64,000 nt of DNA. Origin: Liolophura sinensis (Eukaryota; Mollusca; Polyplacophora; Chitonida; Chitonidae). The stretch is from NCBI RefSeq assembly GCF_032854445.1, contig NC_088297.1:19663127-19727126 (forward strand), in the 5' to 3' direction. Under the pieces are notes generated by a model. It searched no databases, had not been told where the DNA came from, and was given only the letters and a program-made list of their open reading frames with translations. The translations under genes and the position numbers were made by a program. Shown one piece after another: positions 22,479-33,807 of the stretch (positions within the stretch are counted from its first letter, which is position 1; every line of letters begins with the position of its first letter).

Positions 22479-24230
22479 CCTATTTACAAAGATCAAATTA
22501 TTTGTCAGGTGATGTGCATGTGTGTAAACAGGTGTGATGTTCGCTTTTGTGCCATGAATAATGCATGGTGTGTATTGTCATAGTATACTGTAAAGCCTAA
22601 ACCATTTTTTTAAGATAGGGAAACTGTTGGAAACTTGTCAATAAAGAGGGCAGGATATATACCGGTACTCAGATAGTGTTCTGAAATTTTCGGTGTGATG
22701 AGTGGAAAATGCTCTGTTAATATGCACGCTCTTTCAAGCCAGAATTAAAAAAAAATTACCGTGTATATTCAGAAACTTCAAGAAAGGTCGATTTTGTTTA
22801 CGTGCTTTCTTGGCGTGTTTACTTGTTAACCTTATGACGTAATCACGAGGGTGTCGCTTTACAACAGGACAATCCCACTTTGGTCGCATCCTGAATAAGT
22901 CTGCTATATATACACAGTGTAAACAATGGCATAGCCAAAGAACATCCAGAGAAGAAAGATCAGATTTCTGCCAGCAGTTTATTTACATCTTAAATACCTT
23001 ACCAGTGGCTACGTCCCTTTGCGTCAAACTCGGTGACCCATATCCACTTTTATTTGGTTATACTTTCCTGTAGCCTGATGTTTTGTTTGCTTTGGTAAAA
23101 ATACAAACATCTTCCTGACCCACTTTAAGCTTTGACGTACCAAGAGGCGAGTGTATTTTGGCTTATTCATTCAACCCATCCTCCCGATCAAGGTCAGGCC
23201 TATGCATTGATCGATGCGTAGTTATACATGAAAATACTTAAAATGTGCATGTGTGGTCCTCTTCCGGCGAATAACACTTTCATAAAGCACTCAACTTACT
23301 GGCACATGCACTATTTTCAAGGATTACAGGAGTAAATTCACAAACACATGGAGCAGTTCTGTTCATCAACAAACGTAGATTTTCATTCAGGAAAGCGTGC
23401 ACTTTTGAAAATTTAAAGTAGTTCCTGGCCCATTTTTCAAGATGGCGACCCCTGGTGTCTCAGTTTCCCATTTCACAATTTAACAAAACCGGGCACATTT
23501 TGTCGAATTCATATACAGCCACGCCGCAAAGGCTCTGTCTATATACATGCATTTGATCTCGCTATAATTTAGTGGAGCACCTGTGGATGTAACATCTTAA
23601 CGTGGCCAACATCGTCCAAGGATAAAGGTGAGAATTCTGTTTTACTTAACGTTATGTACGCAAAAGCAGCAGATAACTGAATCTTTTATTATACATTACA
23701 GTCTTCGAAATTCATGCTCTGCCATTTTGCCGTCTGTAAGTTTACCCCTGACTTCGTGCGAGGCCTGTGCCTATTATCGTAATCATGGCAGAGCGTTACC
23801 AATGCATAGCGGTAATACATGTATTACCATTTAATTAACAAAAAAAGTGTAACCCAATAAGCTCAAACCTTTTTTCGGCAAATCCTCAAAAAAAAAACCT
23901 CTCTGGCCTTTGGCGTGAAGATTATAATGCTGAAGGGATGCATAATTAATTTATGATAATTACAGTAGCTTAAACCATAAAATAAATATTCATTTCAGCT
24001 AATGAAAACATATTGTTATATTACCCAGCACAACCAGAATCCTCCTCCAGCTTTCACTTCAAGTTTAATGCATTAATCATTATTAAGTTCTTTCGTTAAC
24101 AAATTAATGGGATAATGAGTGGCAGTAACTACTAACTAGGCCTACTGTTGCCTTAAATGTAATAGATTCGAAATTACATTTCTTCCGAAACCATGTGTCA
24201 AGAGAGGGTAGATTTAGAATTAATATACTT
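22479..24230. other. No gene seen
   Basis: Intergenic AT-rich DNA. No coding frame or repeat is supported. Some CpG near 23440-23590 without a clear promoter. Confidence 0.4.
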
Positions 24231-24395
24231 TCCGGCCCAATATGGGAAGGTCCTCCAGCAACCTGCCGATGGTCGCGAGTTTCTCCAGGGCTCTGTCCGG
24301 TGTCCTCCCACCATACTGCTGGACGCCGTCGTATAAGAGAAATGTCCTTGAGTACGGCATAAATCTCCAATCAAATAAATAAATAAATAAATAGA
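24231..24395 (+). repeat. S1 SINE, 5'-truncated
   Basis: S1 3' part (GCCGTCGTATAAGAGAAATG, TTGAGTACGGC) ending in AATCAAATAAATAAATAAAT. Confidence 0.8.
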
Positions 24396-24859
24396 ACTCA
24401 TGTTCGGTCGACATGCAGCCAACATAGTTGACGCGGAGGGAAATAATCTACACATAAACTATCTGTAGACCCAAACGTGAAATAAAAAGTTTTGCCTAAG
24501 GACCCAGTTTACAAAGTTGTATTGTACAAGGGCATTTTACCACGTTAACGTATCTCATGAATACATGTTACGACTGATTCATATAAAACTGGCCCCAGGC
24601 CCGATACCCGTATAGATTAGATGAGCGCATTGACTTTCTGTACTATATATGTAGTAAATTTACCAACTTCAACCCAAAAGTTACATCCCAAGTTTCCCGC
24701 GCGGCACCATAACACATGCAGCTTGCATTTTCTCTATAACAAGGGAAGAACATTGTAACGCTCTTCCCACCTACAACATATCAAAAATAAACCTTGCACG
24801 ACCAATATTTTTGTGAGCTGTTGTTGTTGGAAATAGTTATACCATAGTTATTACGTCAA
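24396..24859. other. No gene seen
   Basis: Unique-looking DNA just before the minisatellite. Confidence 0.4.
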
Positions 24860-25409
24860 AGGGGGTGGGTAATAACACTGGGAAAAACGTCAGAGGGGTG
24901 GGTAATAACATTGGGCAAAGCGTCAAGTTGGTGGGTAATAACACTGGGCAAAACGTCAAGGGGTGGGTAATAACACTGGGCAAAACGTCAGGGGGTGGGT
25001 AATAACACTGGGCAAAACGTCAAGGGGTGGATGATAACACTTGGGCAAAACAGCAGGAAGGTGGGTAATAACACTGGGCAAAACGCCAGGGAGGTGGGTA
25101 ATAACATCGGGCAAAACGTCAGTGGGGCGGGTTATAACACTGGCAAAACGTCAAGGGGGTGGGTAATAACACTGGGAAAAAACGTCAACAGGGTGGGTAA
25201 TAACACTGTGCAAAACAGCAGGAAGGTGGGTTATAACACTGGGCAAAACGTCAGTGGGGTGGGTAATAACACTGTTCAAAACGTCAAGGGGGTGGGTAAT
25301 AACACTGGGCAAAACGTCGGGGGGGGGGGGGGGTGATAACACGGGACAAACGTCAGAAGGGGGGTAATAACACTGGGCAAAACGTCAAGGGGGTCGGTAA
25401 TAATAGTGA
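24860..25409 (+). repeat. 33-bp G-rich minisatellite, about 16.5 copies
   Basis: Unit approximately GGTGGGTAATAACACTGGGC then AAAACGTCAAGGG. Because 33 is a multiple of three, a frame of VGNNTGQNV-type repeats stays open, but indels break the phase and nothing suggests translation. Units with an AAACAGCAGGAAGG variant recur five units apart, hinting at higher-order amplification. A G-run of about 13 lies at 25318-25332. Confidence 0.9.
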
Positions 25410-26039
25410 CAGTATTATCCAATGCCCCAGCATTCTTGAATTCAGAGGCCAGTTTTGGGCCCAGTAGCACGCATTGCGCATGTGTATCTTATTGCCTTAT
25501 AATTTTTCAGTAGATTGGTTTTGGTGAGCCAGTCGAATTACAGCAAACTGGTTGTAAAATTAGCATTGATTGTTGTCATCATATACAAAGACCATTCCTG
25601 TACAGTACCTATTCAACAGCAGCTAGTCTTGGTGGGTTAATAAGCAGGTGCCGGATTAGCTCAAAATCTTAAACCTCAACACAATGCTTTTTTGGCACAA
25701 GAAGTCTTTTGAAAACATTTATGAGATGGATGAAAAATATTAACTTCTAAATCCCTGAGGTAGGATCCAGCTTTGTGGGATTAGCGCCTATTCCACAGGG
25801 CTTGCTAGTTGACAAAGTTAATTGTAATTGTACGTTATATACCATATGCAACAGACTTTACGAGGCGTACTATGCCCGCTGAAAACCGAGCCATAAATTT
25901 CTATTTAATGTGATTTGTAGAGTTTACCAGAAAACCAGATTTAATGGGTTTTTTTCCTCAAGTTTGAAGCCACAAAATGCCATAAAGCTATGTTGATATG
26001 TTCTTATCCGGCAATGCTGAAAAGCCATGCTGCAATGCT
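25410..26039. other. No gene seen
   Basis: Intergenic DNA without recognised repeats or coding frames. Confidence 0.4.
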
Positions 26040-26206
26040 ATGATTTATTTGTTTGGTTTGATTGGTGTTTTACGCCGTACTCAAGAATATTTCAGTTATA
26101 CGACGGCGAACAGCATAAGGGTCGGCAGAAACCGGGCAGGACCCCCTAGAAACCCACAACCATCCGCAGGTTGTTGGCAGACCCTCCCACGTACAGCCGG
26201 AGAGGG
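26040..26206 (-). repeat. S1 SINE, head truncated
   Basis: Minus-orientation copy from the ATTTATT tail through TACGCCGTACTCAAGAATAT to CAGCCGGAGAGG. Confidence 0.8.
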
Positions 26207-26227
26207 CAATGTACACATTTTCTGTTA

Positions 26228-26252
26228 AAATGAACAGATTAATTTTTTGAGT
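26228..26252. repeat. Solo MITE terminus (M1 type)
   Basis: ATTAATTTTTTGAGTGT matches the right end of the M1 element at 29579-29774, with nothing of its body beside it. Confidence 0.4.
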
Positions 26253-26510
26253 GTACCCTATAAATTCTGGTTGAATGCCTTTACAACCCACAAGTTTTCG
26301 CTGCTTTGGCATATATTCCGTACGTTGTTCGTGTGTTATGTGCACGACTGCCGTCAGTTTCTAAATATAGCTTGCCACTGTTTACATATGCTAAGTTCAG
26401 GGAGTGCTGTCTGCCTCTACCTTAGAATATTCCAGAATGCGCTCAGTTCGGTTCCTGTTTGTTTACATCAAGTGTTCAGGAATTTTCTTATTCTGGACAA
26501 TTCCACCAGG

Positions 26511-26520
26511 CTATATAAGA
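26511..26520 (+). promoter_or_regulatory. TATA box of the EF-hand gene
   Basis: CTATATAAGA lies about 350 bases before a strong GTAAGT donor (26871), placing a start site near 26540-26550 and a non-coding first exon ending at 26870. Confidence 0.5.
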
Positions 26521-26539
26521 CGGGGGAGAACAGAGAAAA

Positions 26540-26870
26540 GAGAAAGGAGAATTACTGAGAGCTTGGATGCTTTTGCTGTGTATTACTTTAGTAGGCCATT
26601 TGTGCTGAATTTTGGTGTCTCTATAGCCTCTGGCTTTGTTATATCCTATCTCCACCGAGCACTTGTTCAGTCTGAACTTGTATGTTTAATTTGTGCTCTT
26701 GTATCCACTGTGCCTATTAGTACACGGACCCTGTCTGTGGAATTTTGTGTATATTTCGTCATACACTCAGTTATACTGTGGATTTTCCCTCTTGTGGATT
26801 TGCCTCTGAGCATTTATGCCTGTGTGGTATATATATTGTGGAATATATGCGTCCGTTTGGACTTGACACC
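26540..26870 (+). other. Probable non-coding exon 1 of the EF-hand gene
   Basis: Bounded by the TATA box and the donor CACC then GTAAGTACTT. A long open frame crosses it (26404-26874), but that frame also runs through the TATA box and ends past the donor, so I treat it as untranslated. Confidence 0.4.
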
Positions 26871-27165
26871 GTAAGTACTTTAGTATTTGTATAGATACTG
26901 CTATCCTTTCTTGTTAAACTTAAGTACTTTAGTATTTGTATAAGTATTATTATATGTTCTTGTTAAGCTAATAAATTGTTGTAAAATAAAATCTGCTGGT
27001 TTTGGTTACTTTTTTGTGCGGCTAAACTGTCGTGTATTTCGAACAAGCCATCTCTTTATAATACAGGCAGTTTGGGTCGTAACACGTGTCTTTATTTACA
27101 TGATGTAACTAATAGGTCTATAAACGTTATCTTAACTTATTTGTTTTTGGTTCTGTTCCTTCCAG
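26871..27165 (+). other. Intron 1 of the EF-hand gene
   Basis: 295 bases from GTAAGT to TGTTCCTTCCAG. Its first 23 bases recur about 50 bases downstream (TAAGTACTTTAGTATTTGTA). Confidence 0.5.
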
Positions 27166-27183
27166 GATTGGCTCTAAGTGAAC

Positions 27184-27725
27184 ATGACGTCAATGGATGT
27201 CCTCGAGGAACGCTATAGAACATTCTTCGTTTCGTTGACGTCAACAAGGACAAAGTGTTAAGTCAAGCGGATGTAGACAAATTACTGGTGAACCTTTGCC
27301 GGAAGCACAGAGCTAACCGGAAGGAGTATGAAGAAATTCTCCGCGAATTAGACAGATGGTGGCAAGAAATGGAACCTATGACTGTCGATGGAAAAATCTC
27401 AGAAGATCGATATGTGGATATAATGAAAAACATTATCCAAAGTGATCCGGACAAATTTAAAGACAATATAAACAGATGTTACAATCTATTGTTTGACATC
27501 ATGGACAGAAACAAAGACAACAGAATATCAAAGGAAGAGTTTTTAAAATACTTCGCGTCTTTTAAAATGCACAAGAAGACGACTATAGAAATGATTTTTC
27601 ATCAATTGGACTTGAACATGGATGATTATATTACTCGGGATGAGTGGATTTTGGCCCATCTGAACTACATGACCTGTTCTAGCCCAGATTTTGATCACGG
27701 ATTTCTTTACAAAGTTGTAAAATGA
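27184..27725 (+). CDS. EF-hand calcium-binding protein, sarcoplasmic-calcium-binding-protein-like, with frame change
   Basis: Likely binds Ca2+ in the cytosol. From the ATG at 27184 the frame reads MTSMDVLEERYRTFF, then one base appears to be missing near 27228, and the rest continues to TGA at 27725, about 181 residues in all, the usual length for invertebrate SCP/calexcitin proteins. Four EF-hand regions are visible: DVNKDKVLSQAD, a degenerate TVDGKISEDRY site, a canonical DRNKDNRISKEE and DLNMDDYITRDE. The third and fourth have good acidic ligands. The second half is a single exon. An acceptor (CCTTCCAG) at 27165 precedes the ATG, and TAA in frame before the ATG supports this start. The frame change may be an assembly error, a true lesion, or a missed splice. 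No neighbour is functionally linked. Confidence 0.62.
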
Positions 27726-28039
27726 TATGTTCGAAACGGATTAACAAACTTGGAAGATCTCAGACTATTATATATACGAAGGTTAAATCCATTCATTCAT
27801 CAATTCATTGGATACTGGAATCCCAGCGTAGATTAGATTAGACCCAATTTGATCCTGTAATTAAATACCTGTTTGGCAGAGTATACCGTTGCCTGGCTTC
27901 AACAACCTCGTTAAGACGAACTCTAATGCTAGCAATGTTGTGTTAATCTATAATCATTGATTCATTCTAAAAATATAGCAGATCAATTAAAATTTCGATC
28001 AGCGATAAATACTGTATCTCAGTGAATTACTGTTGCTTT
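27726..28039 (+). other. 3' side of the EF-hand gene
   Basis: No AATAAA. The nearest variant is ATTAAA near 27985. No other feature. Confidence 0.35.
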
Positions 28040-28206
28040 TATTATTTATTTATTGATTTGATTGGTGTTTTACGCCGTAGTCAAGAAATTTTCACTTATA
28101 CGACGGCGGCCATCATTATGGTGTGGGGAAACCGGGCAGAGCACAGGGGAAACACACTACCATCCACAGGTTGCTGACAGACCTTCCCACTTACGGCCGC
28201 AGAGGC
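28040..28206 (-). repeat. S1 SINE, head truncated
   Basis: ATTTATTTATTGATTTGATT tail, TTTTACGCCGTAGTCAAGAA, ending TTACGGCCGCAGAGG. Confidence 0.8.
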
Positions 28207-28489
28207 TTCTTTTATTACTGCTGCTTTTTCCCCGATGTACATGTAAGACACTTGGTTAACATTTGTCTTTATAAATATAACTGTGCCATATACCAGCAGG
28301 TGGGTGAGGGTTTCTAGAGAGCTATGGGCAGTGTTGGTGTGATACGATCCTCTAGAATATCTCTGTTATGGATGAAAAAAAAAATCAGCAGAAACCATGC
28401 ACTCTTCACATGTATGCATGTGACGGACAAATGTAAATCTATAGGCGTCAAAACAGACATTCGTATACCAGTAGTAAACCAAATGGACT

Positions 28490-28822
28490 GAGTGAGGGAG
28501 TGAGTGCTTGGGGTTTAACGCCGTATTTAACAACTTTTCAGTCATATGACGACGAAGGAATCCTTAGAGTGCCTGTAATGTGCCTCCTTGTTGCAGGACG
28601 GATTTCCTCCGCTCTTTTGTCCAGTGCTGCTTCACTGAGACGTCTTACCGAAGGCAAGTAAGCCGTCCCGCCCGAGCCATTAGGCCTATATTGGTACGGG
28701 TCAACAAGTTGTTGCACTATCCCCTTCATGCTGAGCGCCAAGCGAGGAAGTTACAACTTCCTCTTTTAAAGTCTTAGGTGTGACTCGACGCAGGATTGAC
28801 CCTGGATCTACCGCTCCCGTAA
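28490..28822 (-). repeat. S2 SINE, nearly complete
   Basis: Minus orientation. The 3' tail is at 28490-28550 (GAGTGAGTGCTTGGGGTTTA) and the head-side CTTAGGTGTGACTCGACGCA then GGATTGACCCTGGATCTACC near 28773-28816. Confidence 0.78.
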
Positions 28823-29331
28823 ACCAAATGGACATTTCCTGGCCAATAATCAAAAAGCCAATTCTCTAAACAGCGTTCAACACAACCCATCACAGAACTT
28901 TGAAAATATATGAAGTACAAAATTAAGACGGATTCATATAAAATAGATTTTAATCATGTTGTAAAGACGCAATGAATATTCTAGGTGTATGAATGGAATC
29001 AGTACCAATATTAGCTCTCCTACTTTATACATTATGATGGTGGAGCATGTCTCGTGTGCACCACTGATCACTCCTCAAAATGGTACAAATAGTTCTTTTT
29101 AAGATAAATGTGAAAAGTGTCAACTTTCTGCGATCTATGCCAAACAAAGACGAAAAAAATTATTTTTTAAATTTAGCAAAAGTAAAGAATTCTGGGATGA
29201 TATGATCATTTACCGATATAAAATATCAGCCTCGTATCCGCACCTGTTAGCGTTATCGGTAATAAATTTCCTAAAATTTATAAAGCGGGTCGCATTATAA
29301 CTTTTCCAAACTTTGGAATCATTTTAATACT
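28823..29331. other. No gene seen
   Basis: AT-rich intergenic DNA. Confidence 0.4.
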
Positions 29332-29512
29332 ATATTTATTTATTTATTTGATTGGCGTTTTACGCCGTAAGAATATTTCATTTATACGGCGGTGGCCAGC
29401 GTTATGGTGGGAGGAAACCGGACATCCGCAGTTTGCTGACAGACCTTCAGAGACCCGGAGAGGAAGTCAGCATGAGCTGGACTTGAACTCACAGACACCG
29501 CATTGGTGACTT
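29332..29512 (-). repeat. S1 SINE with internal deletions
   Basis: TTTATTTATTTATTTGATTG tail through GGAAACCGGACATCCGCAG to GAACTCACAGACACCGCATT. Confidence 0.75.
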
Positions 29513-29578
29513 TTAATACTATAAGTTGCACAGGTACGAGTCTGGTACTTATTGAAAGGCAATAGAGTGAGCTCTTCT

Positions 29579-29774
29579 TCACTCAAAAAATTGTTGCAGC
29601 AGATTATTCTGTTAAATATAACACACATAGTCTGTTACCATTCTAATAGACTAATATGATGTTATGTGTATTGTATGAGACAATATTGTGTTATAATAAC
29701 AGAATACATATGGTACCACACTGGTACCAGACAACAGACTTTATGTTACATTTAACAAATTAATTTTTTGAGTG
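29579..29774. mobile_element. MITE-like element M1
   Basis: About 195 bases bounded by inverted CACTCAAAAAATT and AATTTTTTGAGTG. No coding capacity. The AT-rich body resembles 36800-36965. Target-site duplication not clear. Confidence 0.55.
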
Positions 29775-29847
29775 TTGGTAAATACAGGAACATTCGCTTG
29801 ATCAGCGAATAAGTATTTTTTTGCCAAAACTCTCCGGTATAGCCCTT

Positions 29848-29972
29848 TAAACATCTAACACGAGTTTTGTCGAGCGGTCATTGTCAGATAAACCTCACGA
29901 ACATCTCACACGAGTGTCGTTGAGCGGTCATTGTCACATAAACCTCACAAACATCTCAAACGAGTGTCGACG
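29848..29972 (+). repeat. ~53-bp tandem repeat, 2.4 copies
   Basis: Unit with AAACATCTCACACGAGTGTC then GAGCGGTCATTGTCAATAAACCTCAC-like sequence, repeated with few changes. Confidence 0.8.
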
Positions 29973-30183
29973 AACACAAAGCCTGCTTCAGTTCCACTAC
30001 ATGCAAGGGTTACCATTCATGCGATGTTTTGATGTTCATTGAATTTGAAGATGCTTGAATTTCTCACTAATAGCATCTATCTGGAATTCGGGGAAACCGT
30101 ATATAGGTACAGTATTCCAATGGGTGCAAGTTGTGCCCTCGGTATATTGATGATCCGATAACTTCAAGCAAACATCTATAGCA

Positions 30184-30506
30184 ATGGTTGTGAAAGATAT
30201 ATACCGGCCTTCGCTGGATTTAAAGGAAACCACAGACTTTCCAGGTGCCACATTTTATCTGGACCTATATTTGTGCAAAGACCAGAACGGTAAAGTTTTC
30301 GCAGACTTTACGACAAGAGGGATAGTTTCAATTTTGGCCTTGTTAAGTATCCTTACTTGGACAGCAATATACCGAAGGGCCCTACATATAGCGTATACAT
30401 ATCTCGCCTTGTAGCATTTGTTAGATCCTGCGTGTTGTGTGATGATTTCAATCAACGTCATAGGTCATTACTGCAAAAGTTACTATTACTAGTGTGTCAA
30501 GGTTAA
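30184..30506 (+). pseudogene. Reverse-transcriptase-like fragment, frameshifted
   Basis: The first part (30184 to about 30312) reads SLDLKETTDFPGATFYLDLY then LCKDQNGKVFADF. It then shifts one frame to KRDSFNFGLVKYPYLDSNIP and PTYSVYISRLVAFVRSC, ending at TAA 30504. The LKETT, YLDL, DKRDxFNF, PxLxSNIP and YxVYISxL order matches the C-terminal side of a reverse-transcriptase-like protein widespread in corals, amphioxus and molluscs, remembered rather than searched. The fragment is frameshifted, with no catalytic motifs and no upstream part, so it is a dead element copy. Confidence 0.6.
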
Positions 30507-31035
30507 TGCATCAAACGCCTTCACTCCAAGTTCTTAAGTTTTACAATGGGTATAATTCTCTTGTAAATGAATATGTTCAGAGCGTCTAGAATCTCTGGTG
30601 TTATGCTTCACGATTGTGTCTAACTCCGCATAACCCGGGGATAGGGGCTTTGTATTCATCGTTTTGAAATAGATCGCCATGTTGGATATATGAACAGTTG
30701 CAATCAAAGCACAACTGAGATACATATTTTCTTATCGACAACAGATATTCTAGCATGGTACACTAAATACTGACTTAACTTAGTCGCCTAGAACATACCT
30801 TGCGCCTTTTCAACATCACTGAAAAGTGTTGATTGCTTTTCTTTTCATGATTCTGTCTTATTTTTGTGCTCTATATACTTGCTTAGTTCTTTGGTGGTTT
30901 GTGTTATGCGTCGTTTTGGGAAATGGCCTTGCGATAGAAATCCAACCTTTATGCGCTGTCGAAACTTCGCGATTTAGTTCAGCGTTAAAAAAAAGTTACA
31001 AGAGTGACAACATTCATATTGAATTTCTTTCCGAA

Positions 31036-31260
31036 ATGGTTCGCTGTTCTGCACACGTTGGTAAAAACAGGTCGTCGAAAAACCCTGGAGTTAGTTCTTA
31101 CAAGTTTCCAGACAATTTGGCCCTCAGGAAAGAGTGGATTTACAGCACAAGAAGGAAGGATTTCGTGCCGACCTAGAACAGCCTTATCTGCACTCGCCAT
31201 TTTACAGCTGAAAGCTTCAACAGGAATACAGCTGACAGCTTCAACAGAAATACAGCTGAA
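31036..31260 (+). pseudogene. Degenerate THAP zinc-finger domain
   Basis: MVRCSAHVGKNRSSKNPGVS then SYKFPDNLALRKEW and later CTRHFTAESF follow the THAP C2CH order (Cys, FP, W, Cys-x2-His-Phe). The second zinc cysteine is replaced (HVGKNR rather than HGCKNR), and TAG interrupts the frame between DFVPT and NSLIC (near 31174). The terminal AVPTIF-type motif is absent, and a 24-base unit (TACAGCTGA.AGCTTCAACA) is duplicated after it. A relic of a THAP-bearing transposase or gene. Confidence 0.62.
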
Positions 31261-32529
31261 TTTCCACACCTGCACACAGTACTTATAAAATACTATTAAC
31301 AAAAGCGAGAACCGATAGACAGTAAATCTCTCTTCACTGTAACAACCAACTTGTATTTATATTGTACACGACTCTGTTCAGAATGCCGATAATAGCATGT
31401 ACAGGCAGTTGTTATCACATATAGTTATGAATTTAGAATCCCTTAAAAAATAGAATGATATTTCTTATGAAGCGGACAGAGGGAGAGAATAGTAAACAAA
31501 CATTAAATCTTGAACCCACAAAATGTACAGCGTAACACGAGGTAAGGCCATAGCTTACATATAAAAATTCTTAAAAGTTTTGAAAGGCGAAAAGATGAAG
31601 TTCAGCATTGGGGATATGGCACAGATGGGCAATTCACTCCGAGTAACCATACTGAAGAGGCCCTGACAAACTTCGCAATTCACTAGCGCTGTAAGTGTCA
31701 TGTTATAATTGGCTGTCACGTCAAGAAACATATTAGCTTTTGAATGTTACTGTGGTTTCTTATAGTGAGACAGACAGATGTCGATGCAATAAACTGGATT
31801 TTGAGGTTAGTTAGGAGCAGGGTACTGACAACTGCTGTCCGTGTCACAATGCGTACATTTAGGGCAGCTAGGATACAGCAGTAACTTGTCATGGTGAGCT
31901 CGCAAGAAAACCGCCTCGGGAGAGTCATTGCTTGGAGAATACTACTGTGACTTTGCATTATTTTTCCTGAGAAAAGTCAGTTTTATTATGAAGATATCTT
32001 CCCAAAATCTGTATGAAAGAGCCTGTTATCTATCAGAAGGTCCTGCTATATTCGGTAAATTGCCTGAAATCGGTACAGAAAGCTAGGCCAAATGCTTGCA
32101 CCCATACAGAACGAGGACGAGCAGGACCGCTTACAAGACGCTTGTGTCCCACGAACATCGCCCTGACCGAGCGCTAGACTAAAAGAAACATCGGCCCTTT
32201 GAACACGGGAGTGGGATGATACTCTTTGGTTGTATATCGAGCGATTTTCTCATTTTCACATTGTTTAATACCGATGGTACGGTGTGCTCCAAGGTTTTGT
32301 AATGTCACTCTAGATAGCTGTAACATGGCGAAATGGCGTCACCAAATGAATGGCTAGGTGCTGACGATTGCCTGCTATTTATTTCGTTAATAAACGGTGT
32401 AGATTTTTTAAAAATATTTTGGAACATTTCTGGAATACTACTGTCTTAATTAATTTAGCGGCTGACTTTAAGTTCTCTTTAAGTAAATATGGACAGAGTG
32501 TCCAGAATCCCAGTCACTCAGCATCATTG
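31261..32529. other. No gene seen
   Basis: Intergenic. No coding frame or repeat recognised. Confidence 0.4.
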
Positions 32530-32868
32530 AAAACGTCTCAGGCTGGATTCCTCTCCAGTCGTACTGAAGGTCTGGCAGCAACCTGTAGATGGCCGTGGAT
32601 CTCCTCCCAACATTATGCTGACACCAATGAAATAATAAATAAATCTTTCTGAGCATAATTTGTGGATGAAACGAAGGACATATTTCGAATCAGAATGAAA
32701 CAGTTTTCCAACTGTCTCATGCGTGCGACTTTCCAGCAGCCCGTGATGGTCGTGGGTTTCCATTCGGGCGCTGCCGGGTTTCCTCTGATCATAATACTGG
32801 CCGCCGTCGTATAAGTGAAATATTCTTGAGTACGGCGTAAAATACTAATCAAACAAGTAAATAAATAT
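32530..32868 (+). repeat. Two S1 SINE fragments
   Basis: 32530-32645 is a short copy ending in AATAATAAATAAAT. 32730-32868 is a better copy with TTGAGTACGGCGTAAAATAC and an AAATAAAT tail. Both head-truncated, separated by about 85 bases. Confidence 0.7.
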
Positions 32869-33111
32869 AAATTTGGTACGTTATGTAAATATAGGCCTAC
32901 ACACCGCATATTGACTGAAACGCGTGATCTTCAGGGAAAGTTATAGTTTGTATGTACGAGCCTCCGCATGGAGTCAGAGAAAAGGAATCTACAAAACTCC
33001 TTCTCCAAGATCGGGTTTTAACCCACACCTCCGGACCGACGAAATTGCTCCATCTATACACACTTTCGATGGAAGTGCAGTGAATTACATAGGGCGAGAC
33101 CGAAGTGAACT

Positions 33112-33284
33112 ATAGTCATTGGTGTGCTAGCGCAGCGCATATGATCCAGGATCCTCTCTCCAGTGCGATCGCTGTCAGTTCGAGTGCAGCTCATGTTGGC
33201 TTCCTATCCGGTCGTATAAGTGTGAAGGTCTGTCAGCAGCCTGTGGACGGTGGCTGGCGTCGTATAAGTGAAATATTCTTGTTA
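33112..33284 (+). repeat. S1 SINE with internal deletion
   Basis: Head-side GTGCTAGCGCAGCGCATATG through GTATAAGTGAAATATTCTTG. The central GTTTCC..CCACC block is deleted. Confidence 0.7.
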
Positions 33285-33807
33285 CTCGGACTATCCTAAC
33301 TATTCTAACTCCAGTCAAAGATATAAATAAATCAGCTATTGTGCCATAATATCACCAGACAACAGATGGAATTGTTTTATGTTTAACATACTTTGATGTA
33401 TAGGCATATGGCACCTGTGTATGGATATTGATTATTACAGAAGAGATAATGCCTTTAGCGTCTAAACTAAATGGCGAAAGAGAACAAGCAACACAAATAC
33501 ACGTTTCTGTTACAGCTACAAGGGCAATCGTCTGTTTTTTTCTCTGTGCGCTGTACGTCTTAATTATACCCAACCGCTTACTGTTATATTGACCTCGAAC
33601 AGTGAATGAGACAGGAGAAATTCACAAAATACACAAGCCCGGGTCTGGAAACCACGCCTCCTGTCTTTTAAGCGATTGAAGCCGCTGCCAGCTGCGACAC
33701 CTCGCATATAGGTTACCCCATCGATCTGTGCTCTAATAACTTAGTACGTATAGCCCGTCTCGTGTGCGCCTTATATATATCAGAGGAGAAAATTTCACAA
33801 AACCTTA
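33285..33807. other. No gene seen
   Basis: No coding frame or repeat recognised. Confidence 0.4.

Noticed and set aside
24995-25336. Open frame of VGNNTGQNV-type repeats
   Set aside because: Open only because the unit is 33 bases. Indels change the phase across the array, and there is no start context or splice support.
24860-25409. CRISPR-like array of repeats
   Set aside because: The 33-bp units follow each other directly with no unique spacers, and the DNA is eukaryotic. It is a minisatellite.
26404-26874. 156-residue frame with hydrophobic stretches
   Set aside because: It begins before the TATA box and overruns a strong splice donor. No similarity recognised.
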